15,623 nt of DNA from NCBI GenBank assembly GCA_900547585.1, contig URHD01000048.1:1-15623 (forward strand), in the 5' to 3' direction. The position numbers and the translations under genes are program-made. The notes under the pieces are model-generated. The model saw only the letters and a list, made by a program, of their open reading frames with translations. It was not told the origin of the DNA and ran no database searches. Origin of the DNA: an uncultured bacterium (lineage in GTDB: Bacteria; Cyanobacteriota; Vampirovibrionia; Gastranaerophilales; Gastranaerophilaceae). Positions 7,438-13,547 of this stretch are shown in pieces; the first letter of the stretch is position 1, and the number at the start of each line of letters is the position of its first letter.

Positions 7438-7576
7438 GGAAAGTGGAATTTCTTCTTTTCCGTTCCGATTCCTCCGGCCCCCAGGCGCAGGTTTATAGCT
7501 TCACTCAACCTTTGAGCCTCCCCCATAGTCACTACAAAGAAGAAATTCCACTTTCCCCGTGCAGCCACGGAAAAAG
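7438..7576 (-). ncRNA. Candidate structured RNA with a perfect 21-bp closing stem
   Basis: Positions 7438-7458 and 7536-7556 are perfect inverted copies of 21 bases. The 77-base interior can form AGGTT/AACCT and GGC/GCC stems at its tip, leaving a large unpaired zone with G-rich strands on both sides and a small CCG...CGG hairpin on one side (minus-strand reading). A second hairpin, 7551-7561 with 7566-7576, has nine Watson-Crick and two G-T pairs on the minus strand, where the plus strand would have C-A mismatches. This points to a minus-strand RNA. The second hairpin shares 7551-7556 with the long stem, so the two are mutually exclusive. The shape recalls 6S RNA, but the length is short and I recognise no sequence signature. 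It lacks SRP, tmRNA and RNase P core motifs, and a small inverted-repeat element is an alternative. Confidence 0.45.
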
Positions 7577-7577
7577 C

Positions 7578-7757
7578 TTAAATTTCCTCAAATTTTTGAT
7601 AAAATTCCTCTTTTTCCCGCACAAAAATCAGCTCCGGATAATCAGGACGACGATAAAGCACCATTGTCTGATGGTCATTGGCGTTTGTACAGTTTATAAC
7701 GTCGTCACGCACCATAATATATGGATTTCCGGTTTTTAAATGTCTAAATTTTCGCAT
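7578..7757 (-). CDS. DUF1653-like small protein, 59 aa
   Basis: This short frame starts at an ATG (7757) with AAGAGG four bases upstream and ends with TAA at 7580-7578. The protein begins MRKFRHLKTGNPYIMV and ends with FVREKEEFYQKFEEI. Its pattern of RHxKxGxxY, then MVxYR in the middle, then a VR(x)KExF block at the end matches what I know of the DUF1653 family, whose members are of similar size and have no established function. The stop is followed two bases later by the structured element at 7576-7438. The second hairpin repeat lies upstream. The match is by eye; the usual HSET-like central segment is replaced by INCTNANDHQ. Confidence 0.65.
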   Translation of the reverse strand: MRKFRHLKTGNPYIMVRDDVINCTNANDHQTMVLYRRPDYPELIFVREKEEFYQKFEEI

Positions 7758-7787
7758 AAGGCCTCTTTTTATAGAAGATTGTCCGAG

Positions 7788-7829
7788 AAAAATTCGTGAT
7801 AAGGAACGAAGTGACGTGAACGAATTTTT
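7788..7829. repeat. Second hairpin beside repeat copy 2
   Basis: AAAAATTCGT (7788-7797) and ACGAATTTTT (7820-7829) are perfect inverted 10-mers with a 22-base loop. On the minus strand the stem ends in a T run, so it could terminate transcription from the phosphatase-like gene. It lies 20 bases from the 55-bp repeat, and both may belong to one element of about 115 bases. Copy 1 is cut by the window edge, so this cannot be tested here. Confidence 0.5.
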
Positions 7830-7848
7830 TGAGTGACGATTAGAAAAG

Positions 7849-7903
7849 GTGAGCCTTGGGCGATTCGCGTAGGCGAATCGACTAAGGCGACACTAGATTA
7901 GAT
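7849..7903. repeat. 55-bp hairpin repeat, copy 2
   Basis: This copy matches 1-55 at 53 of 55 bases. Its inner stem CGATTCGC/GCGAATCG is perfect, with loop GTAG, and the outer stem GCCTTGG/CTAAGGC has one wobble. The right end overlaps the last three sense codons and the TAG stop of the phosphatase-like gene. On the minus strand the hairpin is followed by CACCTTTTC, so it may help end that transcript. Confidence 0.8.
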
Positions 7904-8525
7904 TAATAGGCAGATAACCCGAATAAACCAGGCTTTTCCACGATTTGTAATAGTTAATCTGCGAAGCGCTGCCTGTTGGGATGAAAACTCTGTTCTGGTT
8001 TTGGATGGGGATTTGGAGCGCGCTTCTGATTGCTGCTTTGATGATGTCAGGGTGAGTGACGATTATTATTCTGCGTGTGATGTTTTCTTCGACGATTTTT
8101 TCAAGGAAATTTTCAACACGTAAATTCAAATCCTTCAAAGATTCTCCGTCCTGCTGGACAAAATTCTCCGAATCCTGATGATACAGCTCGAGTTCGTCCG
8201 GATATTTTTCTTCAATCTGATCATAGCTCAAACCGTTCCAAATTCCGGCTTTTTTGTTCGGAAGATTATCAAGAATTTCAAAATCTTTCTGATAGGCTTT
8301 TGCAATAATGCTGGCTGTCTGAATACAACGCTGGGCAGCACTTGTGTATATTTTGTCTACGCGTGGCGAGCGGTAAATTATCCATTTTGCAATATTTTCC
8401 GCCTCTTCCTTGCCTTTGTCGTTGAGAGGTGGATATGCGTCGTTATCGCAAAGGCGGTTTTCTTCTGTATAAATGGTTGAACCGTGGCTTATGAAAGTGA
8501 TTTTGCATTTTCTTTTAAATAACAT
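7893..8525 (-). CDS. Histidine-phosphatase-fold protein lacking key catalytic residues, 210 aa
   Basis: The fold is that of the phosphoglycerate mutase/histidine phosphatase superfamily, whose active enzymes pass phosphate through a His in an RHG motif. Here the motif reads SHGST (13-17): the phospho-acceptor His 14 is kept but the Arg is Ser. SAAQRCIQTA (62-71) keeps the second Arg. The LxExxxGxWEG block reads LPNKKAGIWNG (88-98), so the usual acid Glu is Asn 90 and the WEG Glu is Asn 97. GES (127-129) and the second His in VTHPD (156-160) are kept. Activity is therefore doubtful, and a binding or regulatory role is possible. The ATG at 8525 has AAGGA ten bases upstream. The last codons and stop lie in a dispersed repeat, so the C-terminus may not be ancestral. 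Confidence 0.82.
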   Translation of the reverse strand: MLFKRKCKITFISHGSTIYTEENRLCDNDAYPPLNDKGKEEAENIAKWIIYRSPRVDKIYTSAAQRCIQTASIIAKAYQKDFEILDNLPNKKAGIWNGLSYDQIEEKYPDELELYHQDSENFVQQDGESLKDLNLRVENFLEKIVEENITRRIIIVTHPDIIKAAIRSALQIPIQNQNRVFIPTGSASQINYYKSWKSLVYSGYLPINLI

Positions 8526-8543
8526 GGGTCAGAATCCTTTTTT

Positions 8544-8572
8544 ATTATAAATATCGGAATTTTCTATTAATA
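8544..8572 (-). promoter_or_regulatory. Candidate promoter of the phosphatase-like gene
   Basis: A perfect TATAAT lies at 8549-8544 on the minus strand, 19 bases before the ATG at 8525. The best -35 at 17-base spacing (8572-8567) is poor (TATTAA). The leader would be short, with AAGGA inside it. Confidence 0.45.
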
Positions 8573-8599
8573 TTTTAACAGTTTTTTCTAAATTAATAC

Positions 8600-8630
8600 A
8601 AAAGACCGAGATTTTAAACCCCGGTCTTTT
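8600..8630 (-). terminator. Terminator of the SLH-protein gene
   Basis: AAAAGACCG (8600-8608) and CGGTCTTTT (8622-8630) form a perfect 9-bp stem with a 13-base loop and T residues on both sides. It lies 23 bases after the stop of the SLH gene on the minus strand and would also work in the other direction. Confidence 0.75.
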
Positions 8631-8653
8631 ATAATTTTTAAATTTAGCTCTGT

Positions 8654-9811
8654 TTATTCAACAATCCAGCCGTTTGTAAGGTCGATTCTGATAGGTTTTG
8701 TCAGCTGAACGTTAACAACCTGTCCGTTTTTGTAGATAACTTTTGAACCGACAAACAATCTCTGGAAGAAAGTTTTCCAGAAAGCTTTGAGCTGTGTATC
8801 TTCAAGAACTATACCTGCAAACGTAGCTCCGTCTGGATTTTTTTCAGTTACGATGGATTTTGTATCCAGGCATAATTTTCCATCTCTAAAGAACGGTTTG
8901 CCGATTTTAACATCTGTTACGCTGCCGGTAATAGGGCTGTTTTCAACAATCAAAAGATATTTTTCTTTTGTAATAAGGTTTTTCGGTAATTTTGAAAGGA
9001 ATTTGTCGCCCACCTGTGCAGTCTGGCTGGAAATCTGGTCGTTGCAGACGATAACAGGAATAATTGAACCGGCAGGAATGGTAGCCATATAATTTTGAAC
9101 TGAAGCGTCCTGAATTACAATACCCTCGCCTTTTCTGGGCTCCATAACCTTTTTCAGCTTTTCGTTGGGGTTGAGTTTTGCCTGTTCAAGCATTCTCATA
9201 AGGAAAGACGCAACTTCTGCTCTGTTTGCGGGCATATCTGCGTTGAGTTTTCCGGGTGCACCGGGAGAAGGTACAATCATGCCGAGAACTTCGGCTTTTC
9301 CTGATGCAATGATGAGCCAGTAGGGGAGCTCTTTGTAATCTGTATATGAATTTTCAAGAATTTCTTCTGCTTTTGTTTTTGAAAGTTCTTGCGTGGTCAG
9401 GGCATTTACAATAACAGCGATTGTTTGTCCTCTGGAAACGCTGCCTTCGGGGTTAAATGAACCGTCGGGATTGCCTTTTAAAAGGTCAAACATAACGCCT
9501 CTTTGTACCATTTCCCACGCCCAGTGATTTTCGTCAAAATCAGTGAATTTTGCGATTTCGGTGATTTTAGCGTTTTGCTGCCCGAGAGCTTTTATTGCCA
9601 TTGTCGCAAATTCTGCGCGTGTAACCTTTATATCGGGGCGGTATGAACCGTCGGGGTAGCCAACAACAACGCCAAAATCGGTCAATTGCTGAATATCTTT
9701 GTACGCCCAGTGGTCTTTGGGCATATCGGTGTATTCTTTTGCCATTGCACAAGTGCAGGACAGCCCGACCAGCGCTGTAAGTACAATCAAATTAGAAAGC
9801 AGTTTTTTCAT
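8654..9811 (-). CDS. Exported SLH-domain protein, 385 aa
   Basis: A signal peptide (1-24, MKKLLSNLIV then a hydrophobic core, cleavage after AMA) is followed by three SLH domains, at about 27-75, 89-138 and 156-208. The first two show the typical FxDxxxxHWA and GxPDGSFxP patterns; the third is more divergent. SLH domains bind secondary cell-wall polymer or peptidoglycan, and in cyanobacterial relatives SLH proteins link outer envelope to wall. The C-terminal 140 residues look beta-rich (starting near ATIPAGSIIPVIV) and carry a pattern also seen in other SLH proteins, function unknown to me. The start at 9811 has AAGGAG six bases upstream; a longer frame lacks this and hides the signal peptide. 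The gene is flanked by its own promoter and terminator, so it is probably monocistronic. Confidence 0.88.
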   Translation of the reverse strand: MKKLLSNLIVLTALVGLSCTCAMAKEYTDMPKDHWAYKDIQQLTDFGVVVGYPDGSYRPDIKVTRAEFATMAIKALGQQNAKITEIAKFTDFDENHWAWEMVQRGVMFDLLKGNPDGSFNPEGSVSRGQTIAVIVNALTTQELSKTKAEEILENSYTDYKELPYWLIIASGKAEVLGMIVPSPGAPGKLNADMPANRAEVASFLMRMLEQAKLNPNEKLKKVMEPRKGEGIVIQDASVQNYMATIPAGSIIPVIVCNDQISSQTAQVGDKFLSKLPKNLITKEKYLLIVENSPITGSVTDVKIGKPFFRDGKLCLDTKSIVTEKNPDGATFAGIVLEDTQLKAFWKTFFQRLFVGSKVIYKNGQVVNVQLTKPIRIDLTNGWIVE

Positions 9812-9836
9812 CTTGTTCTCCTTATTTTGTAAAATT

Positions 9837-9865
9837 ATTCTACTTGAGAAACAAGCTGCATGCAA
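9837..9865 (-). promoter_or_regulatory. Candidate promoter of the SLH-protein gene
   Basis: On the minus strand TTGCAT (9865-9860) and TAGAAT (9842-9837) are spaced by 17 bases. The -10 box is one base from consensus and the -35 keeps only TTG. The leader would be about 20 bases. Confidence 0.4.
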
Positions 9866-9894
9866 GTATTTGTAAAGTATTGCATACGAAACGC

Positions 9895-11193
9895 TCAGGC
9901 ATTTTTTGTTTCATGGTTTTTCTTGAAATTTTTGTTGAATTTTTCAACATTTTCAAGTGCGGGCGCAACTGCCTTTTGGATAATGTATTTGTGGACAAAA
10001 TGGTCAATCGGAATCGCAAGGCAAGCCAGTGCAGCGAATCCGCCGGCTGTTTTCAGCCATCCGAGGCGCATTTCTCTTGTTTTCAAAAGAGGCCGCAGCG
10101 CGTCACGTGCAATTTTAACCTTTTTAGTGTGCTCAATGATTGCTTTTTGCGATTCCGGATTTTTCATAAGCTCCTCAAGCAAAGCAGAGCAGGCTTTGTT
10201 GTCTTTTAGCAGGACTTTGAGGCTGTCACCGCTGTATTTTTTAATGATTTCAGCTTCAAGCGGCTTCATTGCCGGATTGTAGCTGTTTAAAATCTTTTTC
10301 AATACAAAAGACGGGTTCTCTTTTATGAGTTCCTGAACTTTAACGTCGATATTTTTAGCGGCTTTGTTATATCTTTTCAAAACCTCGGGTTTCAGTTTGG
10401 ATGTTTCGCTTTCAGAAATGTTTTCGAGCTGATTTTGCAGGTCGAAAATTTCTTCGGATTTCTTTTTAACAAAATTGACCACATCGTTCCGGTCTGATGT
10501 CGCGCAAGAAACCGGTCTTGAGGTGTGCGTGAAGAATCTTTTGACTTTAGGCCAGATTCCTTCTGTTTTGAGGTCATGAGCCGTATCGTTGAGTAGTTTG
10601 TCAAAATCCTCCGACAAAACTTTGTTCATCATCCGGTCAATGCCTTTTCTTACCGAAGAATTGCCGTCAGCTGCTGTTTTTGTGTAATCAGATTTTGCAA
10701 AACGCCCTTTATCAAAATCATCGAGAAGTTTTCTGTACAATTCTTCCTGCGCGCCAGCAGTGAGGTTGGAACCGTCATATTTAGCGGCATAACCGGCGAG
10801 TTTTTGTCCCATTTTTACGGCTGCAGTCGGCAAAATTACGCTGGCAAGCGCCTGAAAAGTCGCCTGTTCGACAGCTTTATCTACAGCGGGTTTGGAATAG
10901 TTGCCCTCCTTGCCTCTGGAGTACTTGTCGAAAATATCTGCGCCAAGATACATCAAAGCGGGCACCCATAGCAAAGCTTCAGCGGTTTTTCCCCATCCGG
11001 GCATAGCTGAAAGAGCCGCCCCGATTTCGTTTGCGTAGCCAAATCCCCTCAAAGGATACTTTGCAAGCGGATCTTCAGGATTTTGTAAAAGTTCTTTTAC
11101 TTCTTGTTTTTCAGTTTTTTGTTTCTTTTCCTGAATTTGCGGCAGTGTTGATTTATTGGCAAAATGGTTGAAAAATGCGTTGATATTTGTCAA
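9895..11193 (-). CDS. Hypothetical protein, large and mostly helical, 432 aa
   Basis: I do not recognise this family; the style suggests a lineage-specific protein. Residues 1-45 are polar with a Lys/Gln/Glu-rich stretch. Residues 46-126 hold a Gly/Ala-rich region with two moderately hydrophobic stretches (72-86 and 111-126). Residues 140-370 are charged and helical. A hydrophobic helix follows at about 380-396, before a short basic tail. This suggests membrane association, possibly with the charged middle on one side. PGWGKT (65-70) resembles the end of a P-loop but lacks the first Gly at the right spacing, so it is not an ATP site. The start is TTG at 11193 with AAAGG nine bases upstream; the first in-frame ATG is 63 codons later. 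It is divergent from the gene at 11408. Confidence 0.75.
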   Translation of the reverse strand: MTNINAFFNHFANKSTLPQIQEKKQKTEKQEVKELLQNPEDPLAKYPLRGFGYANEIGAALSAMPGWGKTAEALLWVPALMYLGADIFDKYSRGKEGNYSKPAVDKAVEQATFQALASVILPTAAVKMGQKLAGYAAKYDGSNLTAGAQEELYRKLLDDFDKGRFAKSDYTKTAADGNSSVRKGIDRMMNKVLSEDFDKLLNDTAHDLKTEGIWPKVKRFFTHTSRPVSCATSDRNDVVNFVKKKSEEIFDLQNQLENISESETSKLKPEVLKRYNKAAKNIDVKVQELIKENPSFVLKKILNSYNPAMKPLEAEIIKKYSGDSLKVLLKDNKACSALLEELMKNPESQKAIIEHTKKVKIARDALRPLLKTREMRLGWLKTAGGFAALACLAIPIDHFVHKYIIQKAVAPALENVEKFNKNFKKNHETKNA

Positions 11194-11360
11194 TAATATA
11201 AACCTTTCTATTCTTCTCCAACTGAATAAAGCGGCTGAATCTCAATATTTGCTAGTGTGACGGCATATTTATACAAAAATTAACAAAAAAACGTATTTAA
11301 GTCAATTTAATGAAGTGATATGTAAATTTTTTTCAAAATAAACTTAAAAGATAGCAAAAA

Positions 11361-11389
11361 TTAAAATTACAGTATTTAATAGGTAATAT
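11361..11389 (+). promoter_or_regulatory. Weak promoter candidate for the 94-aa gene
   Basis: TTAAAA (11361-11366) and TAATAT (11384-11389) are spaced by 17 bases, each four of six to consensus. Transcription would begin just before the ribosome site GAGAGG (11397-11402), leaving almost no leader. The rest of the 214-base AT-rich divergent gap (11194-11407) shows no RNA gene or strong repeat. Confidence 0.25.
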
Positions 11390-11407
11390 GTAATAAGAGA
11401 GGTAACT

Positions 11408-11692
11408 ATGATTACAAAAACTATTCCCGTAGGTTTTTCAAACAGTAATTTTTCAATAAATAAAACGAAGAATGTGTCATTTAAAGAGCTTGATGATTGC
11501 GATTTTTGCTCTCCTGCAATGAACGGACGCGAGGAGATTAAACATAAATACGCACAAAGGCGTGAAGTTCTCGCACATAAAGCTGACTGGCTCGAGATGC
11601 CCTCGGATATTTACTTTGAGGAGCTCAAAAAGATTAATGACGAGGAAAGAGAAGAACTGGACAATTACGAATATTTAATAAGAAATTTTTAA
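11408..11692 (+). CDS. Hypothetical small acidic protein, 94 aa
   Basis: I do not recognise it. The N-terminal 30 residues are Ser/Asn-rich and look disordered, ending in NVSFKEL, a short phenylalanine-lysine motif. The rest (40-94) is charged and probably helical, with many Glu and Lys and two Cys close together (DFC near residue 34 and DCD near 31). There is no signal peptide or membrane segment. GAGAGG lies five bases before the ATG. The gene stands alone between a divergent neighbour and the kinase pair, whose own promoter lies in the 73-base gap that follows. Confidence 0.65.
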   Translation: MITKTIPVGFSNSNFSINKTKNVSFKELDDCDFCSPAMNGREEIKHKYAQRREVLAHKADWLEMPSDIYFEELKKINDEEREELDNYEYLIRNF

Positions 11693-11705
11693 ACAACCGG
11701 TTACT

Positions 11706-11733
11706 TTGAACTTTTTCAATAATATGTTAAAAT
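11706..11733 (+). promoter_or_regulatory. Promoter of the tandem kinase genes
   Basis: TTGAAC (11706-11711) and TAAAAT (11728-11733) are spaced by 16 bases; the -10 is one base from consensus. The leader of about 27 bases contains AAAAGGGG before the TTG start at 11766. Confidence 0.45.
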
Positions 11734-11765
11734 CAAAGGAATAATTTAAGTAAAAAGGGGCAATT

Positions 11766-12437
11766 TTGAGATTATTCAACGAGCATAATTTAGAGGGCAC
11801 ATTGATTTGTGTTGAGGGGATTGACGGTTCGGGAAAATCTACCCAGCTGGCGATTCTGCGTGACTGGCTCAGGTCAAAAGGGCTTGATGTTATTTTTACA
11901 GAATGGAATTCCTCGGAACTCATCTCTCAAACCACAAAAAAGGCCAAAAAAAAGAATCTTTTAAGCCCCAGGACTTTCAGTCTTCTGCATGCGGTTGATT
12001 TTGCGGACAGGCTCGAGCAGATTATCATTCCTGCGTTGAAGGCGGGATTTATTGTGCTTGCGGACAGGTACGTTTACACGGCTTTTGCAAGGGATGTTGC
12101 CAGAGGCGTGGATAAAAACTGGGTGCGAAATATGTACGGTTTCGCAGTAAAACCCGATTTAACGCTTTATTACAGCATAAACGCTGAAACTTCGCTCGAA
12201 AGAATCTGTGCAAACCGCACGCCAAGCTTTTATGAAGCGGGAATGGATTTGAAATTGAGCAACAATCCTTACAAAAGCTATGTTATTTTCCAGAACATGG
12301 TTAACGCCGAATATCTGCAAATGGTCGAGGAATTCGGGCTGGTAAAAATAGATGCGCAGCAGTCAATTCATGCAAAACAGGTTAAAATGCGCGAGCTTGT
12401 TAAAGATTGCCTCGCAAAAAAAGGAATAAATATATAA
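11766..12437 (+). CDS. Thymidylate-kinase-like P-loop kinase, first of a tandem pair, 223 aa
   Basis: The protein belongs to the dTMP kinase superfamily, which phosphorylates nucleoside monophosphates with ATP. The P-loop GIDGSGKST is at 18-26, the DRY motif at 100-102 with the following YTAFARDVARG block, and a LID-like segment near 151-166. The usual REPGGT substrate block is replaced by TEWNSS (45-50), so substrate choice may differ from canonical Tmk. The start must be TTG at 11766, since no in-frame ATG precedes the P-loop; AAAAGGGG five to six bases upstream supports it. The stop overlaps the start of the next gene by one base (TAATG). Its partner is close to half identical by eye. I leave the gene symbol empty because a canonical tmk could lie elsewhere. 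Confidence 0.88.
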   Translation: MRLFNEHNLEGTLICVEGIDGSGKSTQLAILRDWLRSKGLDVIFTEWNSSELISQTTKKAKKKNLLSPRTFSLLHAVDFADRLEQIIIPALKAGFIVLADRYVYTAFARDVARGVDKNWVRNMYGFAVKPDLTLYYSINAETSLERICANRTPSFYEAGMDLKLSNNPYKSYVIFQNMVNAEYLQMVEEFGLVKIDAQQSIHAKQVKMRELVKDCLAKKGINI

Positions 12438-13102
12438 TGGAGCAAAATAACAAAAAATATCCCGGATTGCTTATAGTTATTGAAGGTACGGACGGTTCGG
12501 GCAAATCGACCCAGATTAATCTGTTAAAAAGGTGGATTGAGGACAAAAGTTACGGCTGCATGGTCAGTGAATGGAAGACTTCACGGCTTATTGCGAATGT
12601 TATTGACGACGCAAAAGACAGAAATCTCCTCAACGCAACGACTTTCAGCCTTTTGTACGCGGCGGATTTTGCTGACAGGCTCGAAAATACCATCATTCCT
12701 GCGCTTAATGCGGGTTTTGTCGTGCTGCTTGACCGCTATACTTACACTGCGTTTGCCAGAGATGTAGTGCGGGGGCAGGATTTTGAGTGGGTAAAAGAGC
12801 TATATAGCTTCGCTCCGGAGCCGGATCTGGTATTTTATCTTGATGTGCCGATTGATATCCTTTTAAAACGCGTAATTGGCACAACAGGGCTTGATTATTG
12901 GGAGTCAGGGCGTGATATCGGGCTGAGCTCGGATTTTTACAGCAGTTTCAAGATTTATCAGGACAAATGTCTTGATGAATATGAAAAAATGAAGTCGCTT
13001 TATAACTTTATTTCGATTGACGGAACTTTGCCTGTTGAAGATATCCATAAAAAGATGGTTGAGCGCGTTCAGGAAGTGCTTGATTCGGGGAGATTGGACT
13101 GA
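12437..13102 (+). CDS. Thymidylate-kinase-like P-loop kinase, second of a tandem pair, 221 aa
   Basis: This is a paralogue of the preceding gene, aligned over its whole length. It has P-loop GTDGSGKST (17-25), SEWKTS (44-49) in place of the usual REPGGT, DRY (99-101) followed by TYTAFARDVVRG, and a LID-like region with DYWESGRDIGLSS. Basic residues differ: CANRTPS in the first copy becomes IGTTGLD here, so the LID Arg is missing and catalysis may differ. The ATG at 12437 overlaps the previous TAA and has AAGGAA about eleven bases upstream, so translation is probably coupled. An upstream in-frame start (12407) lies inside the first gene and is less likely. A two-way terminator follows seven bases after the stop. 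The pair may work as a heterodimer, which is inference. Confidence 0.88.
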   Translation: MEQNNKKYPGLLIVIEGTDGSGKSTQINLLKRWIEDKSYGCMVSEWKTSRLIANVIDDAKDRNLLNATTFSLLYAADFADRLENTIIPALNAGFVVLLDRYTYTAFARDVVRGQDFEWVKELYSFAPEPDLVFYLDVPIDILLKRVIGTTGLDYWESGRDIGLSSDFYSSFKIYQDKCLDEYEKMKSLYNFISIDGTLPVEDIHKKMVERVQEVLDSGRLD

Positions 13103-13108
13103 TAACAA

Positions 13109-13136
13109 AAAAGCAGCGCCAAAAAGCGCCGCTTTT
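13109..13136. terminator. Bidirectional terminator between convergent genes
   Basis: AAAAGC-A-GCGC (13109-13119) pairs with GCGC-C-GCTTTT (13126-13136) around a six-base loop. On the minus strand the central mismatch becomes a G-T wobble and six T follow, so that direction is stronger. It serves the membrane-protein gene ending at 13157 and, on the plus strand, the kinase pair ending at 13102. Confidence 0.75.
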
Positions 13137-13156
13137 GCGAGGTAAATTTTGAAAAA

Positions 13157-13468
13157 CTAACAGCCGCAGCCGCAGTCATCGTTTTCATCTGCGTGATGTT
13201 TTTCAATATGTTTTGTGATGAAAAATGCTGCAATCGCAGGTACAAGCGTGAACTGGACGATTAATATTTTCCAAATTCCCATGGTAAGAGCGAGGATTTG
13301 TGCGTAATCATCCGAATCCATGCCGTAAAGTCTTTCTGCAAGCGCTGCCTGCCAATCAAATGTAAAAGCATTGCAAATGCACGCAAGAATCAGCAAAACT
13401 AAACTTATAAGGAAACTTTTTACGAAAAAATGTTTCATGTACTTGGCTTTGTGTTTTCCGTGGCTCAT
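13157..13468 (-). CDS. Small two-helix membrane protein with Cys-Gly tail, 103 aa
   Basis: I do not recognise a named family. The N-terminus is basic and His-rich (MSHGKHKAKYMKH). Two membrane helices follow, at about 17-36 and 66-84. The loop between them holds an acidic patch (MDSDDYAQ). The C-terminal tail has His and acidic residues and ends in CGCGC (99-103), a likely metal-binding or palmitoyl-like anchor site. Basic residues before the first helix suggest both ends face the cytoplasm. AAGGAG lies six bases before the ATG. The gene sits alone between the two-way terminator and a response regulator. His plus Cys-rich ends suggest metal handling, but that is a guess. Confidence 0.75.
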   Translation of the reverse strand: MSHGKHKAKYMKHFFVKSFLISLVLLILACICNAFTFDWQAALAERLYGMDSDDYAQILALTMGIWKILIVQFTLVPAIAAFFITKHIEKHHADENDDCGCGC

Positions 13469-13534
13469 TTTAAACTCCTTGAATTATGTTACGGATTGAA
13501 AATATCACGTTTAAATATGGAGTTAAATAGCAAA

Positions 13535-13546
13535 CAGGCTAGCCTG
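13535..13546. other. 12-bp perfect palindrome after the response-regulator stop
   Basis: CAGGCTAGCCTG (13535-13546) lies one base past the stop codon on the minus strand. It gives only a four-pair stem with CTAG in the loop and is followed by TTTGCTATTT, so it is a weak terminator at best. A protein-binding site is the other possibility. Confidence 0.3.
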
Positions 13547-13547
13547 A

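Noticed and set aside
7438..7556. Transposon-derived inverted-repeat element (MITE)
   Set aside because: No flanking target duplication is visible and the wobble pattern of the second hairpin favours an RNA. It was kept as an alternative, not as the call.
7302..7568. Minus-strand open frame of 88 codons crossing the inverted repeat
   Set aside because: It runs through the self-complementary element, looks unlike a protein and has no good ribosome site. Structure explains the region better.
7407..7739. Plus-strand open frame of 110 codons
   Set aside because: It is antisense to the DUF1653-like gene and crosses the hairpin element; composition is not protein-like.
9739..9811. Lipoprotein signal in the SLH protein
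   Set aside because: The Cys near residue 19 is preceded by GLS, which lacks the Leu at -3 expected of a lipobox. A type I cleavage after AMA fits better.
10978..10999. P-loop in the 432-aa protein (PGWGKT)
   Set aside because: The first Gly of GxxxxGKT is missing at the needed spacing and no Walker B follows.
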